Assembly (NCBI GenBank): GCA_016786595.1 | Contig: JAEUWB010000060.1 | Span: 124,001-188,000, forward strand | Source of the DNA: a bacterium | Lineage (GTDB): Bacteria; Bdellovibrionota_C; UBA2361; SZUA-149; JAEUWB01 | Direction: 5' to 3' | DNA: 64,000 bases | Shown: positions 9,243 through 17,589 of the stretch, one piece after another | Numbering within the stretch: position 1 is the first letter of the stretch | Layout of the letters: each line of letters starts with the position of its first letter | Program-made: the position numbers and the translations under genes | Notes under the pieces: model-generated | The model's input: only the letters and a program-made list of their open reading frames with translations | Told to the model about the DNA's origin: nothing | The model's database searches: none

Positions 9243-9405
9243 TTTACTGCACGGGTTACGTTAGATTGATGAGCGCGCTTTAATCAATGAAGTTCACGCT
9301 TAGTGATGCAATTTAAGTCGCTTCCCGACCTAGGTGTGTTGATCATTTATTGCGCTTCAGTCTTATTTTTATGTAAAACTATCTCATCACGGAGCATAGT
9401 CTTAC

Positions 9406-10605
9406 ATGAATGCCTATATCGTTGAAGCAATTCGTACCCCGATTGGAAAATACGCTGGAAGTTTAAGTTCAGTTCGACCAGACGATTTAGCTGCACTTGC
9501 AATCAAGGCACTGTTCGATAAAACTAATCAAATCCCCAAAGAACTAATTGACGATGTTGTGTTGGGTTGTGCAAACCAGGCTGGCGAAGATAATCGTAAC
9601 GTTGCCCGCATGGCACTTTTACTTGCCGGGCTGCCACAGGGTGTGCCTGGAGAAACGGTAAATCGTCTTTGCGCTTCAGGCATGTGCGCAGTCGTGAATG
9701 CCGCACGCGCTGTTCATGCAGCGCAGGCCGAGTTGGTAATTGCAGGCGGAGTTGAAAGCATGAGCCGTTCACCGCTGGTGATGCCAAAGGCTGAGCAAGC
9801 TTTTTCGCGTGAGGCAAAAATTTTCGATACGACACTCGGTTGGAGATTTATCAATCCCAAACTGCAAAAAGAATACGGCACGGACTCAATGGGAGAGACA
9901 GCCGAGAATGTAGCAGCTCAGTGGAAAATATCACGTGAAGATCAAGATAAGTTCGCGCTTTGGTCCCAGCAAAAGTGTGCAACTGCAACTTCGCGCGGAC
10001 GATTAGCTAAGGAAATAGTCCCAGTTGCGGTTAAGCAAGGCAAAGAAGAAATCCAAATAACTCGCGATGAATTTCCGCGCCCGACAACCACAATTGAATC
10101 ACTGGGTAGTTTAAAGCCAGCATTTCTCTCTACCGGGAGCGTTACAGCCGGAAACTCATCCGGAATTAACGATGGCGCTGCGGCGATAATGATTGCATCA
10201 GAGGCGGCACTAAAGAAATTTAACCTAAGCCCCAAAGCTAAAATTATTGCCTCAGCTGCTGCCGGAGTTGAGCCGCGCACAATGGGCATTGGACCGGTTT
10301 TTGCCACGCGCAAAGCTCTACGCATTGCCGGGTTAGATTTAGAAAAAATGGATTTGATTGAAATGAATGAGGCATTTGCCGCTCAATGCTTGGCTTGTAT
10401 CAGAGAGTTTGGCATTGAAGATCATGACCCACGCATTAATCCAAATGGCGGCGCAATCGCCTTGGGTCATCCACTTGGAATGTCTGGTGCACGCTTGATT
10501 CAAACTGCAGCTTTCGAGTTACACGAACAAAAGAAACGCTACGCACTTTGCACAATGTGTGTTGGCGTTGGTCAAGGAGTCTCGGTAATCTTAGAGCGGG
10601 TATAA
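9406..10605 (+). CDS. paaJ: Acyl-CoA thiolase (beta-ketoadipyl-CoA thiolase type)
   Basis: Thiolase of 399 residues that cleaves a 3-oxoacyl-CoA with CoA to acetyl-CoA and a shortened acyl-CoA. The nucleophilic Cys89 is in NRLCASGMCAV; the C-terminal catalytic parts are NPNGGAIALGHPLGMSGAR and CTMCVGVGQG. GGVESMSRSP and EMNEAFAAQ are also typical. Position beside paaY, paaZ, paaG and paaH suggests 3-oxoadipyl-CoA as substrate (PaaJ/PcaF), giving succinyl-CoA and acetyl-CoA; a general acetyl-CoA acetyltransferase would look much the same. It is followed by paaY after 3 bases. Confidence 0.85.
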   Translation: MNAYIVEAIRTPIGKYAGSLSSVRPDDLAALAIKALFDKTNQIPKELIDDVVLGCANQAGEDNRNVARMALLLAGLPQGVPGETVNRLCASGMCAVVNAARAVHAAQAELVIAGGVESMSRSPLVMPKAEQAFSREAKIFDTTLGWRFINPKLQKEYGTDSMGETAENVAAQWKISREDQDKFALWSQQKCATATSRGRLAKEIVPVAVKQGKEEIQITRDEFPRPTTTIESLGSLKPAFLSTGSVTAGNSSGINDGAAAIMIASEAALKKFNLSPKAKIIASAAAGVEPRTMGIGPVFATRKALRIAGLDLEKMDLIEMNEAFAAQCLACIREFGIEDHDPRINPNGGAIALGHPLGMSGARLIQTAAFELHEQKKRYALCTMCVGVGQGVSVILERV

Positions 10606-10608
10606 CTT

Positions 10609-11211
10609 ATGACCAGTAACATTTATGCCTTTCAGGGCTTTACTCCAGTTGTCAGCCCCAAGGCTTTTGTCCATCCGCAAGCCACAGTCACAGGAAATGT
10701 AATTATCGGAGCTGATGTTTATATCGGTCCAGGGGCTCGGATTCGTGGAGATTGGGGTGGAATCGTGATTGAAGACGGCTGCAATGTGCAAGAAAATTGT
10801 ACAATCCACATGTTCCCGGGGGTGGAAGTCAGGCTTGAGGCTGGTGCGCATGTTGGACATGGAGCGGTAATTCACGGCGCGCGTTTGGGCAAAAACTGCC
10901 TAATTGGAATGAATGCAGTCGTTATGGACAATGTTGAAATTGGCTCAGGCAGTATAGTTGGTGCTTTGACATTTGTTCCCGCTGATACAAAAGTTCCCGA
11001 CCGCTCAGTTGTCGTTGGTAATCCGGGAAAAGTTGTGAAGCAAGTTAGTAATGAAATGCTTGAGTGGAAGACTGATGGCACTAAACTATATCAGCTCTTA
11101 GCCAGTCAGTGTTTGAATGAATTGCAAGCATGCGAACCCTTGCGCGAGATTCCAAAAAATCGCCCCAAGCAACAGGCGAATTATTTCACCTGGAAGAATG
11201 CGAAGGGTTAG
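10609..11211 (+). CDS. paaY: Hexapeptide-repeat protein, PaaY-like (gamma-carbonic anhydrase family)
   Basis: Left-handed beta-helix protein of 200 residues built from hexapeptide repeats (VTGNVIIGADVYIGPGARI onward). The metal-binding histidines of the gamma-carbonic anhydrase family can be seen in CTIHMFPG and GAHVGHGAVIHGA. PaaY is a thioesterase that releases CoA from dead-end phenylacetate intermediates. The length matches PaaY (about 196-200), and MYAFQGFTPVV-like beginnings are usual; here it reads NIYAFQGFTPVVSPKAFVHP. The start is three bases after the thiolase stop. A 25-bp hairpin (11230-11284) follows and probably ends the transcript. Confidence 0.85.
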   Translation: MTSNIYAFQGFTPVVSPKAFVHPQATVTGNVIIGADVYIGPGARIRGDWGGIVIEDGCNVQENCTIHMFPGVEVRLEAGAHVGHGAVIHGARLGKNCLIGMNAVVMDNVEIGSGSIVGALTFVPADTKVPDRSVVVGNPGKVVKQVSNEMLEWKTDGTKLYQLLASQCLNELQACEPLREIPKNRPKQQANYFTWKNAKG

Positions 11212-11229
11212 AGGTTGAGAATTATATTT

Positions 11230-11284
11230 TTAGGCTTGAACTTCTCCTTATCCCCTGATGGGATAAGGAGAAGTTCAGGCCTAA
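11230..11284. repeat. Palindromic repeat, copy 1 of family A (TTAGGCTTGAACTT arms)
   Basis: A 25-base arm at 11230-11254 pairs with 11260-11284 around a five-base loop (CTGAT). The only irregularity is a single G-T pair in the stem. The outer arm TTAGGCTTGAACTT recurs at 16468 and 62254. It sits between paaY and paaZ and has no T-run, so it is more likely a mobile or REP-like palindrome than a normal intrinsic terminator, although it may stop or stabilise transcripts. Confidence 0.8.
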
Positions 11285-11326
11285 GGCCGTAAAAATGCGT
11301 TAAGCAAATATTGAATGAAGGCAAGT

Positions 11327-13348
11327 ATGATCATCGAAAGTTATCTTGAAGACCAATGGATTAAGGGTAAAGCAGAAGGCGCTGCTTTCTATCATGCAGT
11401 TTCTGGCGATAAGCTCGGCCAGGCTTCGAGCGCGGGCTTTGACTTTAAGTCTGCGCTAAATTATGCGCGCAGAGTTGGCGGTCCAAATATCCGCAAACTC
11501 ACTTTTCATCAGCGCGCACTGAAACTTAAAGAACTTGCTAAGTATTTAACCGAGCGCAAAGAAGAATTTTACGAAGTCTCTAAAGCAACTGGGGCAACTC
11601 GCACAGATTCATGGATCGATATCGAGGGTGGTATCGGTACGCTCTTTGTTTTTTCCAGCAAGGCACGCCGAGAGCTTCCTAATCAAACAGTCTTTGTCGA
11701 CGGAATTATGGAAGGGTTGTCAAAGGGCGGCACGTTCGTTGGTCAGCATATTTGTTTGCCGCTTGAAGGTGTCGCAATTCATATTAACGCTTTTAATTTT
11801 CCGTGCTGGGGCATGTTAGAAAAATTTGCCCCAACTTTCATTGCGGGCATGCCGACAATTGTCAAACCAGCAACTGCGACATGTTATCTCGCTCAGAAAA
11901 TGGTGCGAGCGATGATTGAGTCGAAAATCTTACCTGCAGGAAGCCTGCAACTTGTTTGCGGAAATCTAGGTGATACTTTTGACCATCTTACGTGCCAAGA
12001 CGTAGTCACGCTTACTGGCTCTGCAGCGACAGGGCAAAAATTAAAGACTCACCCTAAAATAATTGAAAATGCTGTACGCTTTAACCTCGAAGCTGATTCA
12101 CTTAACTGTTCAATTCTTGGGCGTGACGTGACTCCGGGTAAACCGGAATTTGAAATTTTCATTAAAGAAGTCACGCGCGAAATGACGGTTAAAGCGGGGC
12201 AGAAGTGTACTGCAATTCGCCGCACGATTGTGCCTGAGGGTATGGAAGAGGCAGTACTTAAGGCCCTCAAGCAAAGTCTTGAGCGCGTTAAATTAGGAGA
12301 TCCCTCAGCGGAAGGCGTGAAAATGGGGCCACTTGCTTCGAAGGAACAAGTGCAAGCTGTGATTAGCAATTTTCAGAAACTTAAAAATGAAGCTGAGCTT
12401 GTTTATGGGAATCCTGAAGACTTTGAAGTCATTGGCGCTGATCGTAAATGCGGAGCATTTTTCCCAGCGCTGCTTTTACATGCCGATAATCCTCTGACCA
12501 AGGAATCGATTCACAGTGTCGAGGCATTCGGACCGGTGAATACTGTCATGGGCTATAACTCAAGTGATGAAGCCGTTGAGCTTGCCCGGCTTGGGCGCGG
12601 AAGCCTTGTGGGATCGCTTGTCACGGCGGATAACAATTTTGCACGTGAAGTCATTGCCGGAGTTGCGCCGTATCATGGGCGGTTTGTAATACTAAATGCT
12701 GATTGCGCCAAAGAGTCTACTGGGCACGGCTCTCCAATGCCGCATCTTGTCCATGGTGGCCCGGGACGAGCAGGTGGCGGTGAAGAAATGGGGGGAATGC
12801 GGGCTGTGATGCATTACATGCAACGCACTGCGGTGCAAGGTTCTCCAACAACTCTTGGGGCGATTTGTAATACGTGGATGAAAGGCGGGGAGCAAATTAA
12901 AGACCCAGTGCATCCATTTCGTAAATACTATGAAGAACTTCAGATCGGGGAAACGTTAATCACGGAAAATAGATTAATCACGCCTCAGGATGTGGATCGC
13001 TTTGCGGATTTAAGTGGTGACCATTTTTATGCGCACAAGCTTGAGCTCGGAGCGCAATCAATTTTTGAAAAGCAAGTTGCGCATGGCTATTTTGTACTTT
13101 CTGCTAGTGCGGGACTTTTTGTTGACCCAGCCCCGGGGCCCGTGCTGGCTAATTATGGACTGGAAAATCTAAGATTTACCAATCCAGTTTTCCCTGGAGA
13201 TTCAATCCACGTGCGCTTAACATGTAAGCAGAAGTATCCACGCGAAGGTGAAGACCGCGGAGTTGTGGCCTGGGACGTAGAAGTATTTAATCAGGATAAT
13301 TTGACTGTCGCAGTGTATACGATTTTAACGCTGGTGAAAATGAAATAG
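11327..13348 (+). CDS. paaZ: Bifunctional aldehyde dehydrogenase / MaoC-type hydratase, PaaZ
   Basis: Two-domain enzyme of phenylacetate breakdown: the C-terminal hydratase opens the oxepin-CoA ring and the N-terminal aldehyde dehydrogenase oxidises the resulting semialdehyde. The N-terminal domain (about 1-520) has [11 protein letters not shown], the Glu in FNLEADSLN and the catalytic Cys in [11 protein letters not shown]. The C-terminal MaoC domain (about 530-673) has the active-site pair in SGDHFYAHK and [13 protein letters not shown]. The fusion and length (about 675) match PaaZ. I place the start at 11327 because GAAGG lies five bases upstream and [11 protein letters not shown] matches the family's beginning; 11315 is the alternative. 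It stands apart from paaY by repeat copy 1. Confidence 0.9.
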   Translation: MIIESYLEDQWIKGKAEGAAFYHAVSGDKLGQASSAGFDFKSALNYARRVGGPNIRKLTFHQRALKLKELAKYLTERKEEFYEVSKATGATRTDSWIDIEGGIGTLFVFSSKARRELPNQTVFVDGIMEGLSKGGTFVGQHICLPLEGVAIHINAFNFPCWGMLEKFAPTFIAGMPTIVKPATATCYLAQKMVRAMIESKILPAGSLQLVCGNLGDTFDHLTCQDVVTLTGSAATGQKLKTHPKIIENAVRFNLEADSLNCSILGRDVTPGKPEFEIFIKEVTREMTVKAGQKCTAIRRTIVPEGMEEAVLKALKQSLERVKLGDPSAEGVKMGPLASKEQVQAVISNFQKLKNEAELVYGNPEDFEVIGADRKCGAFFPALLLHADNPLTKESIHSVEAFGPVNTVMGYNSSDEAVELARLGRGSLVGSLVTADNNFAREVIAGVAPYHGRFVILNADCAKESTGHGSPMPHLVHGGPGRAGGGEEMGGMRAVMHYMQRTAVQGSPTTLGAICNTWMKGGEQIKDPVHPFRKYYEELQIGETLITENRLITPQDVDRFADLSGDHFYAHKLELGAQSIFEKQVAHGYFVLSASAGLFVDPAPGPVLANYGLENLRFTNPVFPGDSIHVRLTCKQKYPREGEDRGVVAWDVEVFNQDNLTVAVYTILTLVKMK

Positions 13349-13500
13349 GGAAGATCAAAGCTGGAAGATGAAGGGATGAATCTAGAAAATAGAGGAGGGG
13401 CGCAGCAACTTCTTTAACCTTTGGTTTTATGTCGAAAAACCTTCAGTCGCAAAAGCACAACGCCCACTCTTGTGTTTGATGTTAAGCGGGATGAAAAGCG

Positions 13501-13962
13501 TTAGGCGGCTTTTTTACCTTCTTGGACCCAAAGAATAGGTCTTTCGATGTAAACGTGCATGTCTACTTCTTCGAGCGCGGCTACAAGAGCTCGCACTGAT
13601 TCCCAAGCATTCTCGACTAGTGTGCTCAAGTGAGCAGTTGCACGCTCGTGAGCGCTTGTGCCGACTGCTTGAAAAAGCCCAATTGAACGAAGAAGACCCT
13701 CGTTTCCTTGAGCACGGCCAAGTTTTGCCGCTTCAAATTCAGCGATGACGACGAGCGCCTCTTGAATGAAGTGACGAAGCGTTGCTTGGTCCGCTTCAAC
13801 CATAGTCCTTTCAGCGTGAATGCAGCGAAAGGCAGGAATTGCGGCATACATGTCAAGTCGATCTCGTAAGTCCTCAACGGTCAAGGTCGGCATTTCGGTG
13901 GCGAAGTTGGTCAAGGCCACAAAAGTGGCTAAAAGCGGAGTTTTTGCTATATCCATATCCAT
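13501..13962 (-). CDS. Orphan hypothetical protein, GC-rich gene
   Basis: Unrecognised protein of 153 residues, mostly helical (LRHFIQEALVVIAEFEAAKLG, LVENAWESVRALVAALEEVD), ending in a basic GKKAA. No signal peptide or membrane segment is seen. I chose ATG 13962 because AGGAG (13977-13973) lies 10 bases upstream; longer versions would use this ribosome site as coding. Hand counts of three 60-base lines give about 52% GC against about 44% around it. It is monocistronic, as are two other GC-rich orphans at 15838 and 61583. A small perfect dyad (13984-13997) lies just before the ribosome site. Function unknown; possibly acquired by transfer. Confidence 0.65.
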   Translation of the reverse strand: MDMDIAKTPLLATFVALTNFATEMPTLTVEDLRDRLDMYAAIPAFRCIHAERTMVEADQATLRHFIQEALVVIAEFEAAKLGRAQGNEGLLRSIGLFQAVGTSAHERATAHLSTLVENAWESVRALVAALEEVDMHVYIERPILWVQEGKKAA

Positions 13963-14385
13963 ATTTGATTTTCTCCTCATGGCGCACATCCATGTGCTGA
14001 GTAGACATCAAGGCTTAAAATGCATTGCATCAACGCAGTTTTTACCCTCATGGCTACACAGCAATTTTTTTCAGTGCAATTTTTTCAGTGCTTATTGCTT
14101 AAGGAGAATTAAAAAACCTTAAAATATTGCTGCGACCTCTCACTGATCTGAGATCCCGAAATTTGGGATCTACTCAATGAGAGGTGCTTAAAACTACTCT
14201 ACCCGTATTAAATTTTTCAGCCCTTAAATTTTCTTGCCCTAATCGCTATGACTATAAGCTAAAAGCGCATAGGCATTATACAAGAAATAATAAATTTGTC
14301 GCCTTTGCGTGGTTGTTAAGGGCTTTGATATTTTTCTCTAAGCAGGATATTCAATAGCTGAGAACATCAGGAAGCTAGCAACCAT
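13963..14385. other. Intergenic region with hairpin between orphan gene and bioA
   Basis: No open frame of note. It holds the dyad GCACATCCATGTGC (13984-13997) beside the orphan's ribosome site, and a larger hairpin in which ACCTCTCA (14135-14142) with GAGATCCC (14150-14157) pairs with GGGATCT (14165-14171) and TGAGAGGT (14178-14185). Divergent promoters for the orphan and bioA must lie here, but I see no convincing -35/-10 pair. Confidence 0.6.
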
Positions 14386-15699
14386 TTGAATTCACTAGTA
14401 AATATAGATCGCCAAAGCATCTGGCATCCCTACACTCAGCACGAGACGGCACTGCCACCAATTGCGATTAAAAGTGCCAAAGGCGCGGTTTTATACGGGG
14501 AAGACGGCAAGGAATATCTCGATTTAATTTCTTCCTGGTGGGTCAATCTTCACGGGCATTCTCACCCTAAACTTGTTCAAGCAATTAAAGATCAAGCCGA
14601 GAAAATTCAGCAAATTATGTTTGCAGGCTTTACGCATGAGCCGGCAGCGTTATTTGCTGAGAAGTTAATCCAGGTTGCTAACAGTAATCTTAGCGATAAA
14701 TATTTTTCCAAAGTTTTTTATACTGATGACGGTTCAACGAGCGTTGAAGCAGCTCTGAAAATCGCCCATCAATCTTGGAAGAATCAAGGTGAAAATCAGC
14801 GACGAATTTTTTTCGCACTGGATGGCGCCTATCATGGTGATACCTTTGGGGCGATGTCGCTTGGACAGTCGAGTGGGTTTTTCGATAATTTCAAAGATTT
14901 AGCCTTTGCCGTAAAGACTGTGAAGGTTCCAGAGCATTGGTGCGGTAAAGCAGCGCTTGCAGAGGAAGAAGGCCAGATCCTCGAGGAATTCTCCAAGCAG
15001 TTAAAATTATTTGCCACAGAAACTGTAGCCTTGATTGTTGAGCCGCTGGTGCTCGGGGCCAGTGGAATGCGTTGCTATCGGCCTCAGTTTCTTCAAGCGC
15101 TCTGTGAAATTGCGCGCGCCGCTGGTCTATTAGTAATTTTTGACGAAGTCATGACCGGCTTTGGCAGAACCGGAAAAATGTTTGCCTATGAACACCTAGA
15201 TTTCGTGCCGGACTTAGTTTGTCTGTCTAAAGGAATTACCGGTGGGATGTTGCCCCTTGGAGCAACCCTTGTTGGAGAGAAACTATTTAAGAGTTTTCTT
15301 GGAACGTCTTTTAGTCAGGCACTTGCCCATGGGCATTCTTATACAGCAAATCCACTTGCTTGTGCTGTGGCGCTGAGGAGCCTGGAGCTTTTTTCTGAAG
15401 AGCAAAGCTTGGAGAAAGTTGCTCAAATCTCAAACTGGTATCAGGCGCATTTAGCTAAGCTGGCTGAGAATGAACAAGTTGAAAAACTTAGAACTTTGGG
15501 AACGATTCTTGCTTTTGACCTAAAGACTGATGGCGCTTACGGCTCGCAGACAAGCCTTGATTTACGAAAATTTTTTCTAGAGCGGGGGCTTTTAATTCGC
15601 CCACTCGGGAATACGATTTATTTACTGCCGCCCTATTGCATTAAAGAAAGTCAGTTGATACAGGCAGTTAACGGTATTATTCAAGCATTGATTTACTAG
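14386..15699 (+). CDS. bioA: Adenosylmethionine-8-amino-7-oxononanoate aminotransferase (BioA)
   Basis: PLP enzyme of biotin synthesis that converts 7-keto-8-aminopelargonate to 7,8-diaminopelargonate with S-adenosylmethionine as amino donor. Diagnostic stretches are SIWHPYTQHE, EYLDLISSWWVNLHGHSHP, FYTDDGSTSVEAALK, GAYHGDTFGAMS and FDEVMTGFGRTGKMF; the PLP lysine is in CLSKGITGG. Length 437 fits the family. The reading frame begins with TTG at 14386 after an AGGA-type site; no ATG is near, so the start is uncertain. It stands alone: no bioB, bioD or bioF is nearby. The flanks are GC-rich orphan genes, so it looks like a core gene with insertions on both sides. Confidence 0.92.
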   Translation: MNSLVNIDRQSIWHPYTQHETALPPIAIKSAKGAVLYGEDGKEYLDLISSWWVNLHGHSHPKLVQAIKDQAEKIQQIMFAGFTHEPAALFAEKLIQVANSNLSDKYFSKVFYTDDGSTSVEAALKIAHQSWKNQGENQRRIFFALDGAYHGDTFGAMSLGQSSGFFDNFKDLAFAVKTVKVPEHWCGKAALAEEEGQILEEFSKQLKLFATETVALIVEPLVLGASGMRCYRPQFLQALCEIARAAGLLVIFDEVMTGFGRTGKMFAYEHLDFVPDLVCLSKGITGGMLPLGATLVGEKLFKSFLGTSFSQALAHGHSYTANPLACAVALRSLELFSEEQSLEKVAQISNWYQAHLAKLAENEQVEKLRTLGTILAFDLKTDGAYGSQTSLDLRKFFLERGLLIRPLGNTIYLLPPYCIKESQLIQAVNGIIQALIY

Positions 15700-15794
15700 T
15701 ATTTTAAGTCCTGCTATAGATAGTTTTTTTGCTCTTTCTCATTACTGCTACGGGTAATTTCATCAATATAAATATTGAATTCTTTGAGATCTAG

Positions 15795-15832
15795 CCTTTG
15801 GGAAACAGTAGGTTAACCAAAGGTTGGTTAGG
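15795..15832 (+). promoter_or_regulatory. Leader with two mutually exclusive hairpins before the 15838 gene
   Basis: CCTTTGG (15795-15801) can pair with CCAAAGG (15817-15823), while TAACCAA (15814-15820) can pair with TTGGTTA (15824-15830). The two stems share bases and cannot form together. The second stem abuts the AGG that serves as ribosome site a few bases before ATG 15838. This looks like a possible translational switch; no known riboswitch class is recognised. Confidence 0.4.
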
Positions 15833-15837
15833 TAAGC

Positions 15838-16269
15838 ATGAACGCAAAAACCTTAACACTCGACACCACAGCCCGAACTGAGCCGTGGATTGCAAATGAC
15901 ACCCTTCTTGCAGTAGCAAGAGAGGGGGGTCGGCACGGGAACATCGACATCCAAGCGGACTTGAACATTCGCTTTGGTGGATCCATCCGCTTCACTTCTT
16001 TCGGGCCCCCTGAATGCTGGTGCAGCGCGGAGGTCGAGGAACTTCGCAACCTCATCGTGCAAACGCAAGAAGCGACCGTAGCTCTTAGTGGGCATAGTTC
16101 TCCGATGCACGTCCCGCGCGAACTCATCGTCCAGGCACTTCAAGTCTACGATCAGGGTGATTGGAAGACTGTATGGAATGAAAACGGAGACGGCAATCCG
16201 CTTGTGCCCATCGAGCCAGAATCGGCTACCACGAAGCAGTGGATTCCCCCAGTCGGCTTCGACTGCTGA
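15838..16269 (+). CDS. Orphan hypothetical protein, GC-rich gene
   Basis: Unrecognised protein of 143 residues, soluble, with no signal peptide. Notable parts are NIDIQADLNIRFGGSIRF (beta-rich), PPECWCSAEVEELRNLIV with two cysteines, and a Pro-rich tail ending VGFDC. A line-by-line hand count gives about 55% GC over 420 bases, well above neighbouring genes. It is monocistronic, with alternative hairpins directly before the start and a perfect 11-bp hairpin after the stop. The palindromic repeat copy 2 follows. The set of traits matches the orphans at 13501 and 61583. Function unknown. Confidence 0.65.
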   Translation: MNAKTLTLDTTARTEPWIANDTLLAVAREGGRHGNIDIQADLNIRFGGSIRFTSFGPPECWCSAEVEELRNLIVQTQEATVALSGHSSPMHVPRELIVQALQVYDQGDWKTVWNENGDGNPLVPIEPESATTKQWIPPVGFDC

Positions 16270-16277
16270 CATGCTTT

Positions 16278-16318
16278 TGCTGGGAGAGGACGAGGTGCGA
16301 TCTCTTACTCTCCCAGCA
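16278..16318 (+). terminator. Hairpin after the 15838 orphan gene
   Basis: TGCTGGGAGAG (16278-16288) and CTCTCCCAGCA (16308-16318) form a perfect 11-bp stem nine bases after the stop. No long T-run follows, so it may protect the 3' end or stop transcription only weakly. Confidence 0.6.
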
Positions 16319-16467
16319 CTACATTTTAGCATTGGCTATTTTTTACTTAAGGATTAATCCCTAAGGCTACTTCTTAAAGAAATTACTACTTTCCTCCTAA
16401 GGCAGTTCGCTTTTCAATGTCGCCTAAAATAGCCTAGCTCACTATCTGTTATGCAGATTAGTAGTCC

Positions 16468-16569
16468 CTTAGGCTTGAACTTATACTTCCCCTTAACCTT
16501 ATACTTAACCTTTCCCTATACTTAACCTTTCCCTTTTTGGGTAAGGTTAAGGGGAAGTTCAAGCCTAAG
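16468..16569. repeat. Palindromic repeat, copy 2 of family A, with inner tandem units
   Basis: Outer arms CTTAGGCTTGAACTT (16468-16482) and AAGTTCAAGCCTAAG (16555-16569) are perfect inverted repeats. Inside the left half, a unit close to ATACTTAACCTTTCCC is repeated about three times; the right half carries a single complementary stretch (GGGTAAGGTTAAGGGG). The arms match copies 1 and 3, but the core differs, suggesting expansion by slippage. Confidence 0.8.
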
Positions 16570-16761
16570 AATGGCTCGTGCAACTACTGTTGCATTCTGC
16601 ATCAGTAGTTGCACTTTGCAACAGATATAAAAATCATAATAGTCTGTAATTATTCAATATTTTTAGCGTAATATAATTGGCACAGCCTTGCATATAGATG
16701 CTCACGCGTGGCGGAAAATCCCGCCTCGCAAGTTAAGTCCGCAAAAGGAGCATCGAAGTAT

Positions 16762-17583
16762 ATGGCTAAAACTGAAGCACTTACAAGCAATCAAGCTGAC
16801 CTAGTTGCCAGTCACGTTTCATTCGCAAAACGACTTGCAGCTTTTACTGCAACAAAAAAGAAAGCATTTGGATTTGATACAGAGGAATTTGAAAGCGCCG
16901 CATACCTGGGGCTTTGTGATGCAGCTCGGCGCTTTAATGCTGAGAAGGGAATGAATTTTGAAACCTTTGCATACTTTCGTATTCAGGGTGCAATGGCTGA
17001 TATGCTCCGCAATGAAGCTGGAGTGCGCCGTCGTCAATATAATCGCTTAACCGAAAACGCTACGGTAGGAGAGGAGTTTGAATCTGAGGTTGTTGACGGC
17101 ACCGAGGCTTCGAGTGCTGAAATCAAAAAAGAAATAATTAAATTTGAAAGATTACCTTTCCCCTTTGCACGTAGCGGCAAAGAACTTGCGCAGCTACTTG
17201 AAATTATCGACGAAGTTGATATGCGCCTACACTGTAACTCCGACGGCAGCATGGATTTAGCCTACGACCGCGAACTTAACCCTGAAGAATTTATTTCCGG
17301 AAGAAATACCAGACGCTATTTGAAAGATTTAATTGAGCGCCTGCCTGAGAATGAGAAAACAGTCATTAAGCTGCGCTATTTCGAGGAAGAATCACTCGAT
17401 GCATTAACTGTAAAACTCGGTAATGTCTCGCGCAGTTGGGTCTCACGTTTGCACAGTAAGGCGATTGAACATCTTCGTTCCTACATTGCAGCAGATGAGA
17501 CAGAATGCGCCTGCAACGCAGAAGCAGCTGCTCGGCACTCAATGCAAGCACGCGTTAGCCCAGCTTATCGTAAGGCGGCGTAG
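16762..17583 (+). CDS. FliA/WhiG-like sigma-70 family factor
   Basis: Alternative sigma factor. Region 2 has FDTEEFESAAYLGLCDAARRF and ETFAYFRIQGAMADMLRN, which closely match the FliA class; region 4 has DLIERLPENEKTVIKLRYFE followed by a helix-turn-helix (VSRSWVSRLHSKAIEHLR). The middle is long and acidic, and region 3 is poorly conserved. I place the start at ATG 16762 with AAAGGAG 11 bases upstream, giving 273 residues; a GTG at 16708 would use that site as coding. It is the first gene of the type III secretion cluster and ends six bases before sctJ, so it may control its own operon. No anti-sigma partner is seen. Confidence 0.82.
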   Translation: MAKTEALTSNQADLVASHVSFAKRLAAFTATKKKAFGFDTEEFESAAYLGLCDAARRFNAEKGMNFETFAYFRIQGAMADMLRNEAGVRRRQYNRLTENATVGEEFESEVVDGTEASSAEIKKEIIKFERLPFPFARSGKELAQLLEIIDEVDMRLHCNSDGSMDLAYDRELNPEEFISGRNTRRYLKDLIERLPENEKTVIKLRYFEEESLDALTVKLGNVSRSWVSRLHSKAIEHLRSYIAADETECACNAEAAARHSMQARVSPAYRKAA

Positions 17584-17589
17584 CAACCT

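Larger units (their letters stand above)
16270..16761. other. Structured intergenic region upstream of the type III secretion operon
   Basis: This gene-free stretch holds the orphan's terminator-like hairpin, palindromic repeat copy 2 (16468-16569), another perfect 12-bp stem (GTGCAACTACTG 16578-16589 with CAGTAGTTGCAC 16603-16614), and a possible -10 box TATAAT (16672-16677) for the sigma/sctJ operon. No good -35 box is seen, so a promoter for an alternative sigma or activator is possible. Confidence 0.55.

Noticed and set aside
13495-13510. GTTAGGC at the end of the 13501 orphan as an integron attC end
   Set aside because: No matching inverse core site with attC spacing was found, and the other orphans lack it; there is no integrase in the window.
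16708-16761. GTG start giving the sigma factor 18 more residues
   Set aside because: The extra codons would include the AAAGGAG ribosome site, and the extension has no similarity to sigma factors.
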